Of a stretch of DNA of 64,000 bases, positions 9,601-19,070 are shown piece by piece. A program made the translations under genes and the position numbers. Within the stretch, counting starts at the first letter, position 1; each line of letters opens with the position of its first letter. This DNA is from Toxotes chatareus (Eukaryota > Chordata > Actinopteri > Toxotidae): the NCBI GenBank assembly GCA_016801885.1, contig CM028895.1, forward strand, positions 4,426,001 through 4,490,000, in the 5' to 3' direction. A model generated the notes under the pieces. The model searched no databases. It saw nothing but the letters and a program-made list of their open reading frames with translations, and was not told where the DNA came from.

Positions 9601-12600
9601 ACTCAGGAACACAGGAACACATTCCTGCACCACGGCCAAACAATCCCACACACGTCTGTCTAGCTCCTATAATAGAAAAATAAAAGGAAAAAGGAACTCA
9701 TCTGTCTGTAATGATTTATGATTTATAAGTATAACTCTGTGTTGAATGCAGATTTAGCATTTTCTTTCATGACATGTTCCTCTTTAACCAGATCCACACC
9801 AAAACTTAATGAGATCTGCCCTGGCTCATGCCCCAAGCCAAATTTGGTGCAAATCAGTTCAGTACTTCTTACGTAATCTCACTGACAAACAAACCGACAA
9901 ACAGACGCAGCAGAGGTAATAAATACTTTGACATTTTGGGGAAAAGGCTTCTTTGCTTTCTTGCCAAGAGTTGAATGAAAAGATTGATCCATATGCTAAA
10001 TACAGAGCTACAGCTAAGGGGCAAATACGTGTATGTCCCAAAATGTCAAACTATTCCTTTGAAATAATAATTGGAAAGACACAAAATCCAACTAAAAGTA
10101 TTTATGTCAAAGAGATAAGAACAGAAATGGAGGATAAACCAATAAAACCCTCAGTGTTTAAAACCAACAATCAACTGTCGCTCATTGCACCTTAATCACC
10201 GCTTATCATCACCCATCTGCTGTTCTCAGCCCCAGCTCTACTGGTTCTGACATCAAAAAGTTCACCGATATCAAGTTTTATACTTACTACAGCACATACA
10301 AAGGTGTTAGAAAACAAATGACTTCTAAAACCTTAAATAAATTACTTCAAGCCTTTTGAAAGGCACCCCTGAAAACCACCGACACACACCTGGAATCTTC
10401 TTGGCCCAGCTGATCATGTGAACCAGCTCCTTATCAGCCAGGTTGGTGAGCGACATCATGACGTTGGCTTCGGTCAGCAGCCCACTCATGTCCTTCATGA
10501 GGTAGATCTCTGGCGGCTCCGCCTCCATTATTCGCTCGATCAGCTGCTCCGGGGTCAGCGCAGGTGGCTGCAGCTCGCTCAGCAAACCCTCCGCTGGTCC
10601 AGTTAAAGCCTTAGGTCCGTTGGTTCTGCTCTGCGAGGACAGACGGGTCAGTCGCCTCGTCTTGGGGCTTCTGTAGTTTCCATGCTCCTTTCGCATACCT
10701 GAGACAAAGAAATGATCAGATTCCTCTCACTTATTTGTGGAATATGGTTCTTGCTTTGCTGCTCTTCGTGTTTTAACTTGTGCTCGGTCAGATTACAACG
10801 TCCTCTGTGGGCTGAACATGCTAACAAGTAAAGACAGTGAGGATCTTGTAGCTCCTACATTAAAAAGCTAAAATGATGATGAGGGTCACTTGAAATCCCC
10901 CACAGCTAACAGCAGTCTACTCCACTTCAAACAGCTGCTGAACAGATTCAGAGCAGATCAATAACAAGAACCATTCATGGCCTTTGACGAGGGGTCGCAT
11001 CAGTCTGGATATAAAAAGAAGGAAAAATGCTGGAACCACATGAAGCAACGATGCTGTTCTCTAACATAAGATACAGGAAACTAGTGACCAAAACATGATT
11101 TGTGTAAATTTATTTTGGGTAAATGTAGAGAGAGGAAACAAGGCCACACTGATTGACTTAAAGAAAAAAAAAAAATACAACCATCTCAGATGGGAATAGA
11201 AGGACAAAACTATCACAAATAAGCGATTAATAAGGACACTAACCACACTTGGTCATGCCAACTTCATAGCACTTGCGAAGGCGACAGGCCTGGCAGCTCT
11301 TACGTCGGTTCTTGTCAATAGTGCATTGATTGGTTGCTGGGCAGATGTAGTCATTGTGTCCTGTGACAATGATGAAGAAAAAAGAGAGAAGATGAAAACA
11401 AAAAGAATAAAAATAAAGAAAGGCTAAATCATTGCACTGAGATTCCACAGGCTTGTAGATTCCTGCTAATTTCACAAGGGCTTAGCACTGTCTCACTGCA
11501 ACACAAGGACCTGCTAAAGGGCTGATGACATACTTTGTTTTGCTTCTTCCTGCCCTGTGAACCTGCTCCTACCACTGTCCATGAAGGCTCAGCGAGTGAG
11601 TGCAGACACTTCGGTTCATGCTTGGCAACAACAAAATCTAAATACTGCGTTTATTATTCAGTTGTGATTTAATTCAGTGCAGTAGAAGCTCCTCAGCATG
11701 GATTACTTAGATAGTGATGAGGTGTGACAGTTTTAAAATCGGTGTCAAAAATTCCTGCAAGTGCAAAATGCACTTGCAGGAATGTGAATATGTGTTTATG
11801 ATTCAGGAACACTGTGTGTCCCAGTTTAAAATTTTTACAGCCATGCCAATGATTTTTGTACCACATTTCGTGGAAATCCATCCAACAGTTGAGAACAAAT
11901 ATCAGTCAAAAGGACAAACATCCACATTATGGTGACACTGGAGAAAAAAAAACAAACAAAAAAAACAAAGGACACTCAGAAACAGAACCTACTACCAACA
12001 AAAAATGAGTTTAATCACCTCTGACCATCTTAGCTTCACCAAACTCGTACTTTACGTTTCATCGTGTCTCACCTTGGATGCTCCTCTTGAAGAAGGCCTT
12101 ACACCCCTCACATGACCACACGCCATAGTGGTAGCCGGAGGCGTAGTCGTGACACACAGCACAGTAGTGGAGGTCTGCCTTCCCGCCTGATGACACCACC
12201 CTCCTTATTTTCCTGGGAACGCATTCTTGCGCTCTTGCTAACAGATAAGGAGAGTCGTCGTCAGTCTGCAGCTTGTTCCATCTCACATCAGTGCTATGAT
12301 TACAGATTATTTTGTTAAACAATGAGGGGGTTTTATGGTGTTGTTCGAACAAAACAATCTGAAGACATCACAATGAGCTCTGATAATATTCACTTTACAC
12401 AATTTTTCTTTAACTTTTTTTTAACTTTATTATTCCATTAATGTCTTAGATTAAAATAATCATCAGGTGCGGCCCTTTGGCAGTACCACACAAACACATC
12501 AACAAACAAACATATTGCCCTGCACCACCGCCCCAAAGGCAAAATGTAACTAACAATCAAACAAGCAAAAACACAGATCAACAAATTGGTAAACAAACAA

Positions 12601-13480
12601 AATCAACAAACATGCTGCTCAGCAGAACCACCTCAAAGGCTATAAACACACAAAAAAATCAGGTCAGCTGCCCTGCAGTACCACCCCAAACACTGTAGAC
12701 AAACAACTTATTTTTTCCCCCCCAATTTATTTATTGACTTTATTTACATGGCACCTCCATGTTTCTCTGCGCTAGTCTCTAACACACACTCGAGCCAAAA
12801 ATATTCTGTCCCTAAATGCCTCATCTAAACATGACTTTCTGCTCCCACTCCCTGTTCCAAAAAACAAATCCTTTGTTTAATGTATTGTCAGTCTCACTCA
12901 TTGCTGTATGTGTGTGACGTGTTTGTGTTAGATCATCTGTTTCGCCTCTTGCTTCACCGATAAATAAGAAAAAAAGAAATAAACCATCAAACACACAAAC
13001 AGACCAATAAAACAACCTGCCACACTGACCTGTCAGCTTGGGTCATTGGTAAAACAGTAAAGCACCATCCTACCTGGTTGTTAAGACACTGTCCCGTGGC
13101 GTCAACTCCATCCACGGACTCTGCATTGGCTGGCCGTGCTGGGATCGGGCCTGGGAGCGGTGCAGGGGAATGGGCGGCCCCATGTGGCCATGGCCGGGCC
13201 AGAATAAGGACGGGCTTAGTGACTGATGGACAGAGGGACAGTCTGAAATGTTGGAGCCGGCATAACTGAAGATAGTTGGACTGTAGAGAGGAATGGTGGT
13301 GAAGTCGTGGCCGAGGTCGGTGTACGGGGAGGGGATGCAGATGGGCTGGCTGGCTTCGAGGGACAGGCCAGGAGAGGAGGAGCTGAGGATCGGGGACAGG
13401 ACGCGACTTCTAACTCGACCGGAGTCCACCTCCTGGAGCTGAAGGAGGGGCTGATCCTTCTCTGGAGAGGCAGAGGCCAT
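6383..13480 (-). CDS. esr2: Estrogen receptor beta (esr2), all eight coding exons
   Basis: Nuclear receptor that binds estradiol and activates genes through estrogen response elements. Coding exons from 5' to 3': 13074-13480, 12073-12212 (or 12237), 11244-11360, 10390-10698, 9031-9169, 7993-8126, 6891-7074, 6383-6620. Domains: A/B (ICIPSPYTDLGHDF, typical of fish ER beta), two C4 zinc fingers with P-box CEGCKAFFKRS, hinge, ligand-binding domain, helix 12 (PLYDLLLEMLDAH) and a roughly 45-residue F domain. SWAKKIPG matches ER beta rather than ER alpha. Exons 3, 5, 6 and 7 are 117, 139, 134 and 184 nt, the lengths known for human ESR genes. With the in-frame acceptor the protein is about 555 residues. 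Fish have two copies, esr2a and esr2b; the A/B domain resembles the form usually called ER beta 1/esr2b, but I cannot settle it. See the exon-2 frame problem. Confidence 0.95.
6839..6858. repeat. (GTA)n microsatellite
   Basis: About six uninterrupted tag/gta triplets in esr2 intron 7, 33 bases from the exon-7 donor. Confidence 0.9.
6891..7074 (-). CDS. esr2: esr2 coding exon 7, ligand-binding domain
   Basis: 184 nt, acceptor tgttaccag, donor GTCAG/GTAAAG. Reads MCLSSSEGGEDLQSRSKLL, LDAVTDALVWAIAKTGL and LAHLLMLLSHIRHV. Confidence 0.95.
7075..7992 (-). other. esr2 intron between coding exons 6 and 7
   Basis: Contains a T run at about 7467-7485 and a CA-rich microsatellite at 7960-7983. No further feature recognised. 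Confidence 0.8.
7993..8126 (-). CDS. esr2: esr2 coding exon 6, ligand-binding domain
   Basis: 134 nt, acceptor ctatcatac.. tgatag, donor CTCCA/GTGAGT. Reads SCVQGFVEIFDMLIAATSR, then ELKLQREEYVCLKAMILLN. The donor is followed within 10 bases by a CA-rich microsatellite. Confidence 0.95.
8127..9030 (-). other. esr2 intron between coding exons 5 and 6
   Basis: Bases about 8370-8535 match the fish-wide repeat with cttttacttaagtaaa and ending ccagcactgg. The rest shows nothing recognisable. Confidence 0.75.
8370..8535 (-). repeat. Dispersed teleost repeat (agtggtggaagaagtattcag family)
   Basis: Reverse-oriented, decayed copy: tacttttacttact, tggtattactactacttttacttaagtaaa, ttttccagcactgg. Other copies of the family lie near 31440, 34738, 40520 and 41130. 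Confidence 0.6.
9031..9169 (-). CDS. esr2: esr2 coding exon 5, ligand-binding domain
   Basis: 139 nt, acceptor gattcctcag, donor GAGCAG/GTACCA. Reads FVELSLLDQVHLLECCWLEV and GLMWRSVDHPGKLIF, the helix 4-5 region that lines the steroid pocket. Confidence 0.96.
9780..9927 (+). repeat. Dispersed teleost repeat (tttggtgcaaatcagttcagt family)
   Basis: Shows the widespread order: taatgagatctgccctggctcatgcc, aaatttggtgcaaatcagt, acgtaatctcactgacaaacaaac, agaggtaat. Class not assigned. Confidence 0.55.
9928..10045 (+). repeat. Dispersed teleost repeat, second copy of the 4843 family
   Basis: ttgacattttggggaaaaggcttctttgctttcttgcc, then agagttgaatgaaaagattgatcc and aatacagagctacagcta. Truncated relative to the copy at 4843-4985. 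Confidence 0.55.
10390..10698 (-). CDS. esr2: esr2 coding exon 4, hinge and start of ligand-binding domain
   Basis: 309 nt. Acceptor tttgtctcag, donor TCCAG/GTGTGT. Encodes the basic hinge (MRKEHGNYRSPKTRRL), then helix 1-3 of the ligand-binding domain ending LADKELVHMISWAKKIPG. Phase 1 at both ends. Confidence 0.95.
10699..11243 (-). other. esr2 intron between coding exons 3 and 4
   Basis: No recognisable element besides an A run near 11166. Confidence 0.75.
11244..11360 (-). CDS. esr2: esr2 coding exon 3, zinc finger 2
   Basis: 117 nt. Acceptor ttgtcacag, donor TGTG/GTTAGT. Encodes HNDYICPATNQCTIDKNRR and CRLRKCYEVGM, the second C4 finger and start of the C-terminal extension. Every zinc ligand is present. 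Confidence 0.96.
11361..12072 (-). other. esr2 intron between coding exons 2 and 3
   Basis: Contains the perfect hairpin at 11751-11783, a repeat-like stretch near 11860-11905 (cgtggaaatccatccaacagttgag) and an A/C-rich run at 11941-11968. Confidence 0.75.
11751..11783. repeat. Perfect 15-bp hairpin in esr2 intron
   Basis: Arms attcctgcaagtgca (11751-11765) and tgcacttgcaggaat (11769-11783) are exact reverse complements with a 3-base loop aaa. No other end structures or target duplications are evident. Confidence 0.85.
12073..12237 (-). CDS. esr2: esr2 coding exon 2, zinc finger 1, with frame break
   Basis: Carries the first zinc finger (CAVCHDYASGYHYGVWSC) and P-box; donor CCAAG/GTGAGA. 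The acceptor that matches other fish ER beta (ctgttag before 12237) gives SKSARMRSQENKEG, clearly homologous, but then the frame is off and hits TGA at 12108-12110. The length 165 nt is out of phase; a 2-nt loss in gggtg(tg)gtg would explain it. An alternative acceptor gcgttcccag before 12212 gives a 140-nt exon that joins in frame. Either an assembly error, a real mutation, or a shifted splice site. Confidence 0.85.
12238..13073 (-). other. esr2 intron between coding exons 1 and 2
   Basis: Holds an A/C-rich low-complexity stretch with many aacaaac words at 12480-12700. No coding support. Confidence 0.75.
13074..13480 (-). CDS. esr2: esr2 coding exon 1, A/B domain
   Basis: ATG at 13480-13478 in context gttgtgATGG. 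A GTG codon just upstream (13483) is in frame but the ATG is preferred. It encodes about 135 residues of the transactivation domain, including LLQLQEVDS and SVHQSLSPSLFWP. Donor CCAG/GTAGGA at 13073; ends in phase 2. Confidence 0.93.
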
Positions 13481-13614
13481 CACAACTACAGACAGTCTCA
13501 GTAGATTTACTACATCATCAACAGAGAATATGGGCCAAGGACAGAGTCATTTTTTTCTCCTGGTGTCAAGTTCACTGTGGTAATGTCATTATCTACAAGT
13601 ACTGGACTGTTGCC
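13481..13614 (-). other. Candidate esr2 5' UTR part of the ATG exon
   Basis: A strong acceptor (gttttttttcag before 13614 on the minus strand) would place 134 nt of 5' UTR in front of the ATG. This leader would hold upstream ATGs. A second good acceptor, ctctttgtcttccag near 13990, could mark another leader exon. Neither is confirmed. Confidence 0.4.
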
Positions 13615-16600
13615 CTGAAAAAAACTGGCAGAGAATAACAACACAGACCGGCAGAATTACCTACACAGGCCGACGTAATTTAATGTTACTCCTGAGTCCA
13701 CATGATGAATTCTCAGACTGATGAATGTGTCTAACCAAACTTGTGCCTGACTTTTGTTTTGAGTCTGAGTCTGCTCAGTGTGACATGTCAGCGCTGGGAC
13801 AGATCACACAATCAACATGGAGCTGATCCTGATTTTAAAGAAGAAGTCGCTCTCCAGAGTGCAGTGAACACCAGACAGGAGTCTGATCTGAGCCAGAGTA
13901 AGGAAGATGTTCAGAGCTCATTCCCGCTCTCATGTTATTAGATGGCAGCACATGGACCCAGTCCCAAGACGTGTGACAGGCCTCTGCAGCTGGAAGACAA
14001 AGAGAAAAACACTTATTGAAGTAGTGAGATACTGAGCTTGAACCACAAAGCAACAATTTGTAAAAGACAAAAGTCTCTAATGGCATTTCTATACTTTAAA
14101 AAAGTCTTTTATCATTTTTTACTTAAATCTTTACAGTATATTAAGCAAATTCCACTCAAGGCCAAAAATCCTCAACGAAAAAACAAAAATGTTCTGACAG
14201 ACTAAATCTACAGCCACTGTGTTAGGGGGAGGACACTATAATGGTCATATCACAGAATGATCATTTTAGAATATTTTTCATTTTCATTTTCATTTCAACA
14301 TTAATGATATGGATTAAAATTGCTTATGGTAATAATTTGGACATAAGTCTAACACTGTGTGAGAACTGGAGCTGCTGAAAGTGAAAATCCAGGCCTCCAG
14401 TTGCATTAAAATATTATCACTAAAAGGTGGAATTTCTTTTAGAGGAGTTCTGTGTCTGCAGAATGACACAGGAGGAAATAGGAAATACTGTAGGATTTAT
14501 ACTGTACTGTAGACAGAAACAGCTGGTAGATCAATAATTACAGCACACACACACACACCCCAGTTCAGTCTAAGCACACGTTAGTGTTAGTTTTCTTTTA
14601 CGACATCTGATGCAGCAAGTCCAGCAAAGTTAATCATTCCTGGATGACAGGAGTCTGACTTTAGTCACAGTTGGTACAGACTGTCTCTTCTTTTCTGGCA
14701 TAAAGTTCACTCCTGAAAGTCGTTACTTATTCAGAAGGGGAAAGAAGGGTTCATTAATCTTTCCAAATCGCTTAGAAAAGCTTTGGTTTGGCCGGTCAAC
14801 AAAACCTGATCATCCACAGGAGTAGCTGGCGTCTTGGGCCGTAAGTGTAGAATAAGCGCTGTAGAAAACTGGCAGTAATTAAATTCACAAAGCTGCAGCT
14901 AGAACTAGTGACCATTAATTATTTTGGATACTGTGGAAAGTGTTACAGTCGATTTCCTTTTTATGACACAAAAATAAAACATGAGTGGAAAAATCACTCT
15001 TACAGCTCTGAAAACCCTGAGGGAAATGGAGCCATTTAAACATGCCTAACATCACTTTCAAGCAATTTTGAAATAACCAAAGTTATGACAACCTATGTCT
15101 ATTATATTATATTATATTTCATTACATTGTCTTGTTATATTTTTCTCTCTGACGCTACACTGTATAGCTGTTTGTATTTTTGTATCTTGAACAAAAGACC
15201 ACCACTGTGGAGGCTCTGCAAGCAAATGAGAGAAATGCCTTTCTGGCTTCGGCCTTGGCTTCACTAAAGAGGTGAGGACAAATGATGGGTCGGTAGGAAG
15301 TTAAAGACAGCAAAAGAAGCATCTTCTTCTCTTCTAATGCTGGTTTCAGGTGATTTTCTAGTTCACATGCCATTTGCGTTTTTATGGAAAAATCTTAAGA
15401 TGCCAGTGGCAGCTGTGCATCATGTGTGCAGTGTAATAATGAGGACGGTGAACTACTGTAACTGAGCCTACCACAGATTTTAATTTTATTAATGATGACT
15501 ACTGCCTCAGGGATGTTTCAGGCTCCTTGGCCTTCACATTCCCTGAACGGTTCCCTGTTTCAACGGGGCAACGGTTTCAGAATATTTAGGTTTTTTTCAA
15601 AAAACATTTCCTTTGATAAATGGTCCATTTTTGGCCGATGAGGCTGAGTGTGTGTTGGCAGTGGGAGGATGGCTTTGCCTCTGTCATCTATGAGTTTATT
15701 CATTCTTACCTGACATCTAGACTGATGAAATACTTGGAAATCAAAGAGTTTGGGCTATTCTCTGTTTGAAGTTTAATTATACAGCTTGCCAGCTCATCTG
15801 TTTCTGCTTAAATCATGGGGAATGATTGATGATAAAGAGTAATACACTGGGCCACAGAAACTTCAGTTACAACATAGGCAGCCATACTATCAATAGTAAG
15901 CAATCAGAAATTCAAATTTGATTACACTTTATGTCAAGACATTGTTTATAATCTACCGGTTATATGCAGCAGAAAGAATAAAGAAAGTATTACAGCAAAC
16001 GGTGCTGTCGTCTTCAGCTAGTTTAGCTTGACCAGGTTTCCAGTGACCTTGGGTCTGTAGCCAATGAACTGACTCCTAAAAACTGAGGAGTCACTTTAGG
16101 AGAACTGGGAAAAAAGGTTGTAGCAAGATTATGCTTCTTTAATTACCATTTTGGGGTAAAAGCAGATGTGGAAGAGTTTTTGTTTCCTTTGAAACTTTAA
16201 CCTTGCCTTCAAACCTCCTCACTGTCACACTCTCCAGCAGCTGGCTGTTCATTGTGGGAGAAAACCTCCCAGATCCTCCACAGTGCTGTCCATCCTGTCG
16301 CAGCTAAGCTCACAGAGACAGAAAATACTAGACATAAACCCAATTTCTTTTACAGAAATTGAGTTTTAAAGAGCAAGGTTCAGTTCAAGGGCACTACAAC
16401 AGTTGGGAAATGTTACTCGACAACCTCGACAGCCAGTTCCACTGCTCCCATTACTGGTTTATAGAGCTATCACACCGAACGCACACGTTTGACAATGACA
16501 ATTATTTTCAGTAGAGAAAGTGGCTGCGCTCTCTTGGGCAGCTGCACAAACCAAAGCGCTAAGCACTGCGGTGATTTTCCACCAGGTTGTGCAGCAAAAA

Positions 16601-18906
16601 AAAATCTTAAATTGAAATTGAATTTGATCCCAAATACGTCGACCTCCACAACATGCATCCACTTAGAGTCAGGAGGCAAGGAAGAAAATACATCAGTAAC
16701 AATGGCATTTAGAAATACAGTTTGAATACAGAGTTAAAGTGTTATGGTGTTGTTATTTTGGAAATTTTGAAAACATTCATGTAGATTTTACACTTTAGAT
16801 CGCACACACAAACTCTTCCCCCCAAATCCCAAAATTTCTAAAGAAAGCCAAATAAAGCAAAATGTGAAGTGACAGAAGTGCTCCCCGGCCATCAGCCAGA
16901 ACTGCATGCCTTTTACACAAAAGCTCAAGGCCACGTTCTTTTCCCATCCTAAAAATCTCACTGCCTCCCTAAAATCAGGCGGAAACGGATATGAAACCGC
17001 TCTGCAAAAAGAAACCTGCACCTTTCTATATACAGTAAGGGAGTATGAGTGGGGATGTGTGTGCTGGTTAGTGCCAGAGAATGTGAAAAATCTCATTGAA
17101 TTGTTTGCCCTGCTGTGGAAAAAAAAAACCCCACAATGCCCTGCTTTAGATTTACTTCAGCTTCTTTTCAAAGGCAAATGAAACTCTGCACTCAGCAAAA
17201 ATTAAAAACACACACATCGTTTGGAGCTCCTCAGTGTTGCTAACTACCCAACTAAACCTCAACTATACACTGATTCACTCATTTATTCAGCATTTCTGTA
17301 CAATCTAAACGAAACAGCAGCCCTGCAGTGCACACCTCCTTTGTGAAGGTTCAGTTTTTTGTACACTATGACTGAGAAATTAACTCTGCTCATTTCAGAG
17401 GCTGTAGTGGGTAGTGGTGCTGTACTGTAATTGTCTATATGGAAAAATATTTCTAACGTCTTTTCAACCCACATACACGAAATGAGGCATGTATATCTAT
17501 AACACAAACCACTGGTAACTACAGTCTCTCTGACAGTCACAATGTGAACAGAAATCTGAAAATAAACCATGCAACAACACAACTGTGGGTTAATTTAACC
17601 TAATGTTAGAACTCTGTTAAGACTCTTAGGAAATGGTTTTAAAAAAAAAAAAAACAAAAACAAGAATGTTTGTAGCTGTGACTGACACTGACTGAGGCAG
17701 GTGATCCTGAGGAAATGCACAGTCAAATCACTGACAGCACCAAAACTTAATATATTTATTTATGGAAATATATTTATCTATCTGTCTTGAAGGTTACAGC
17801 CGTGAAAGTAAAATCCTCTCTCTTGGTTAAAAAAAAAGGATGAACTGTAATAATGACTGTAGCCATCACATGCACATTTTGTGGTAAATGCGTTTGCCAT
17901 TGTCATTTGGGAAATAGGGCCATTTCTGCACCTATCAGGTGTGAAGACAGGTGGGATGCACTTTAAGTAGGTTACATGTTTTTTTAACCCCGCCCTGTTC
18001 TTCATGACAGCGATGATATTATTAATTATTCACAAACAAACTGATGTATACAAACACAAACTCTGACATTTCAAAATACAGAAAAAACAACTGTTTTTGG
18101 CGTGGCGAAAATGAGTTTTAATAAATGCAACACCCTTTAAATCAGCTCTCACCAATTCACCGATTCCTGAACGGGGTGATGTTGGAGTAATCTACCATCA
18201 GATGCACAGTTCAAACAAGGAGAAGTGGGAGATTCTTCCTGTGAGCTCGTCTGTGTCACAGCAGCTGGCTGATAGCAGCTGCATGTTTACACAGCGTTAA
18301 GTGCTTTTTGAAGTAGTGCTTTTTCACATTAGACTTGTTTGAATTTAAACCAGAGCCAGATTTAGACGCAGAACAGAGACATGACAGCCTTCAGTCCCAG
18401 TAATCCATGCAAGGTTTAGATGTGATTCCTAAGGAAATAATTGTGGCAAAAGAAGCGTTAATTATATTAATTATATCCCCCATGATCCCGTCTCCTGATT
18501 TCTGCGCAGATATCATTTGCTTTACAACGCCAAAGTCTCAAAGCTGCTGTAAAGGCTGATTATTTCCAGCTGAGAAATTAATACTTGAAAAATAAAATGC
18601 CCCAGAGCCTCCTATGATAAACTCTCGATTAAAATCTCACGGCGTGGGTGAGTAATGTCTTGCAGGAGTTTATTCCATGCCACCTGTTCACCAGCCTCGA
18701 CTCAAGACGCAGTGAAAGTCTGATCTGGTTTCTGATAGACACAGTTACAGGCCTTCTCCTACTTGTTGCTCGCAGCCCAAATATTTGACCTGCAGTAATG
18801 AGACAGTGGGACAGTTCGGACTTTAGCCCGGTGTCCTCTGCGCGTCGCCTGCGCTGACACAAACCTTAATGTTTGTATTTGTAAACATGTAAACAATGAT
18901 TCTTAC
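13615..18906 (-). other. Probable long first intron of esr2
   Basis: About 5.3 kb between the candidate leader acceptor and the proposed first exon. No coding exon, transposon end or tRNA recognised. Short runs only: cacacacacac near 14545 and an A run at 17640-17655. Confidence 0.5.
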
Positions 18907-19040
18907 CAGAGGCTGCAGCTGCACAGAAAGTTGTCAGTGTGAGAGAGCGAGGTCCCGCCGCGGGGTCATGTGCTGGCCGAAGAGCAGCACACTGAGCCGA
19001 GGTGTTACGAGCCGCAGAAAGGCCGAGCACCGAGTAACTT
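18907..19040 (-). promoter_or_regulatory. Candidate non-coding first exon and promoter of esr2
   Basis: Minus-strand donor CTCTG/GTAAGAATC at 18907/18906 follows a GC-rich stretch unlike the AT-rich surroundings. About 25-30 nt upstream of 19040 is a TATA-like tcttatatca (19061-19070). The 3' end of the exon is well supported by the donor; the start is a guess. Confidence 0.5.
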
Positions 19041-19070
19041 CATCGACCGTCTGCTTGCGTTGATATAAGA

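Larger units (their letters stand above)
9170..10389 (-). other. esr2 intron between coding exons 4 and 5
   Basis: Contains two dispersed repeat fragments (9780-9927 and 9928-10045). Open frames here, for example 9953-10195 on the + strand, have no splice or homology support. Confidence 0.75.

Noticed and set aside
12212..12352. Zinc-finger frame extending upstream into the intron (start at 12352)
   Set aside because: It reads through both acceptor candidates; the upstream part is intron.
13481..13483. GTG upstream of the esr2 ATG as a start
   Set aside because: Eukaryotic initiation and homology favour the ATG at 13480.
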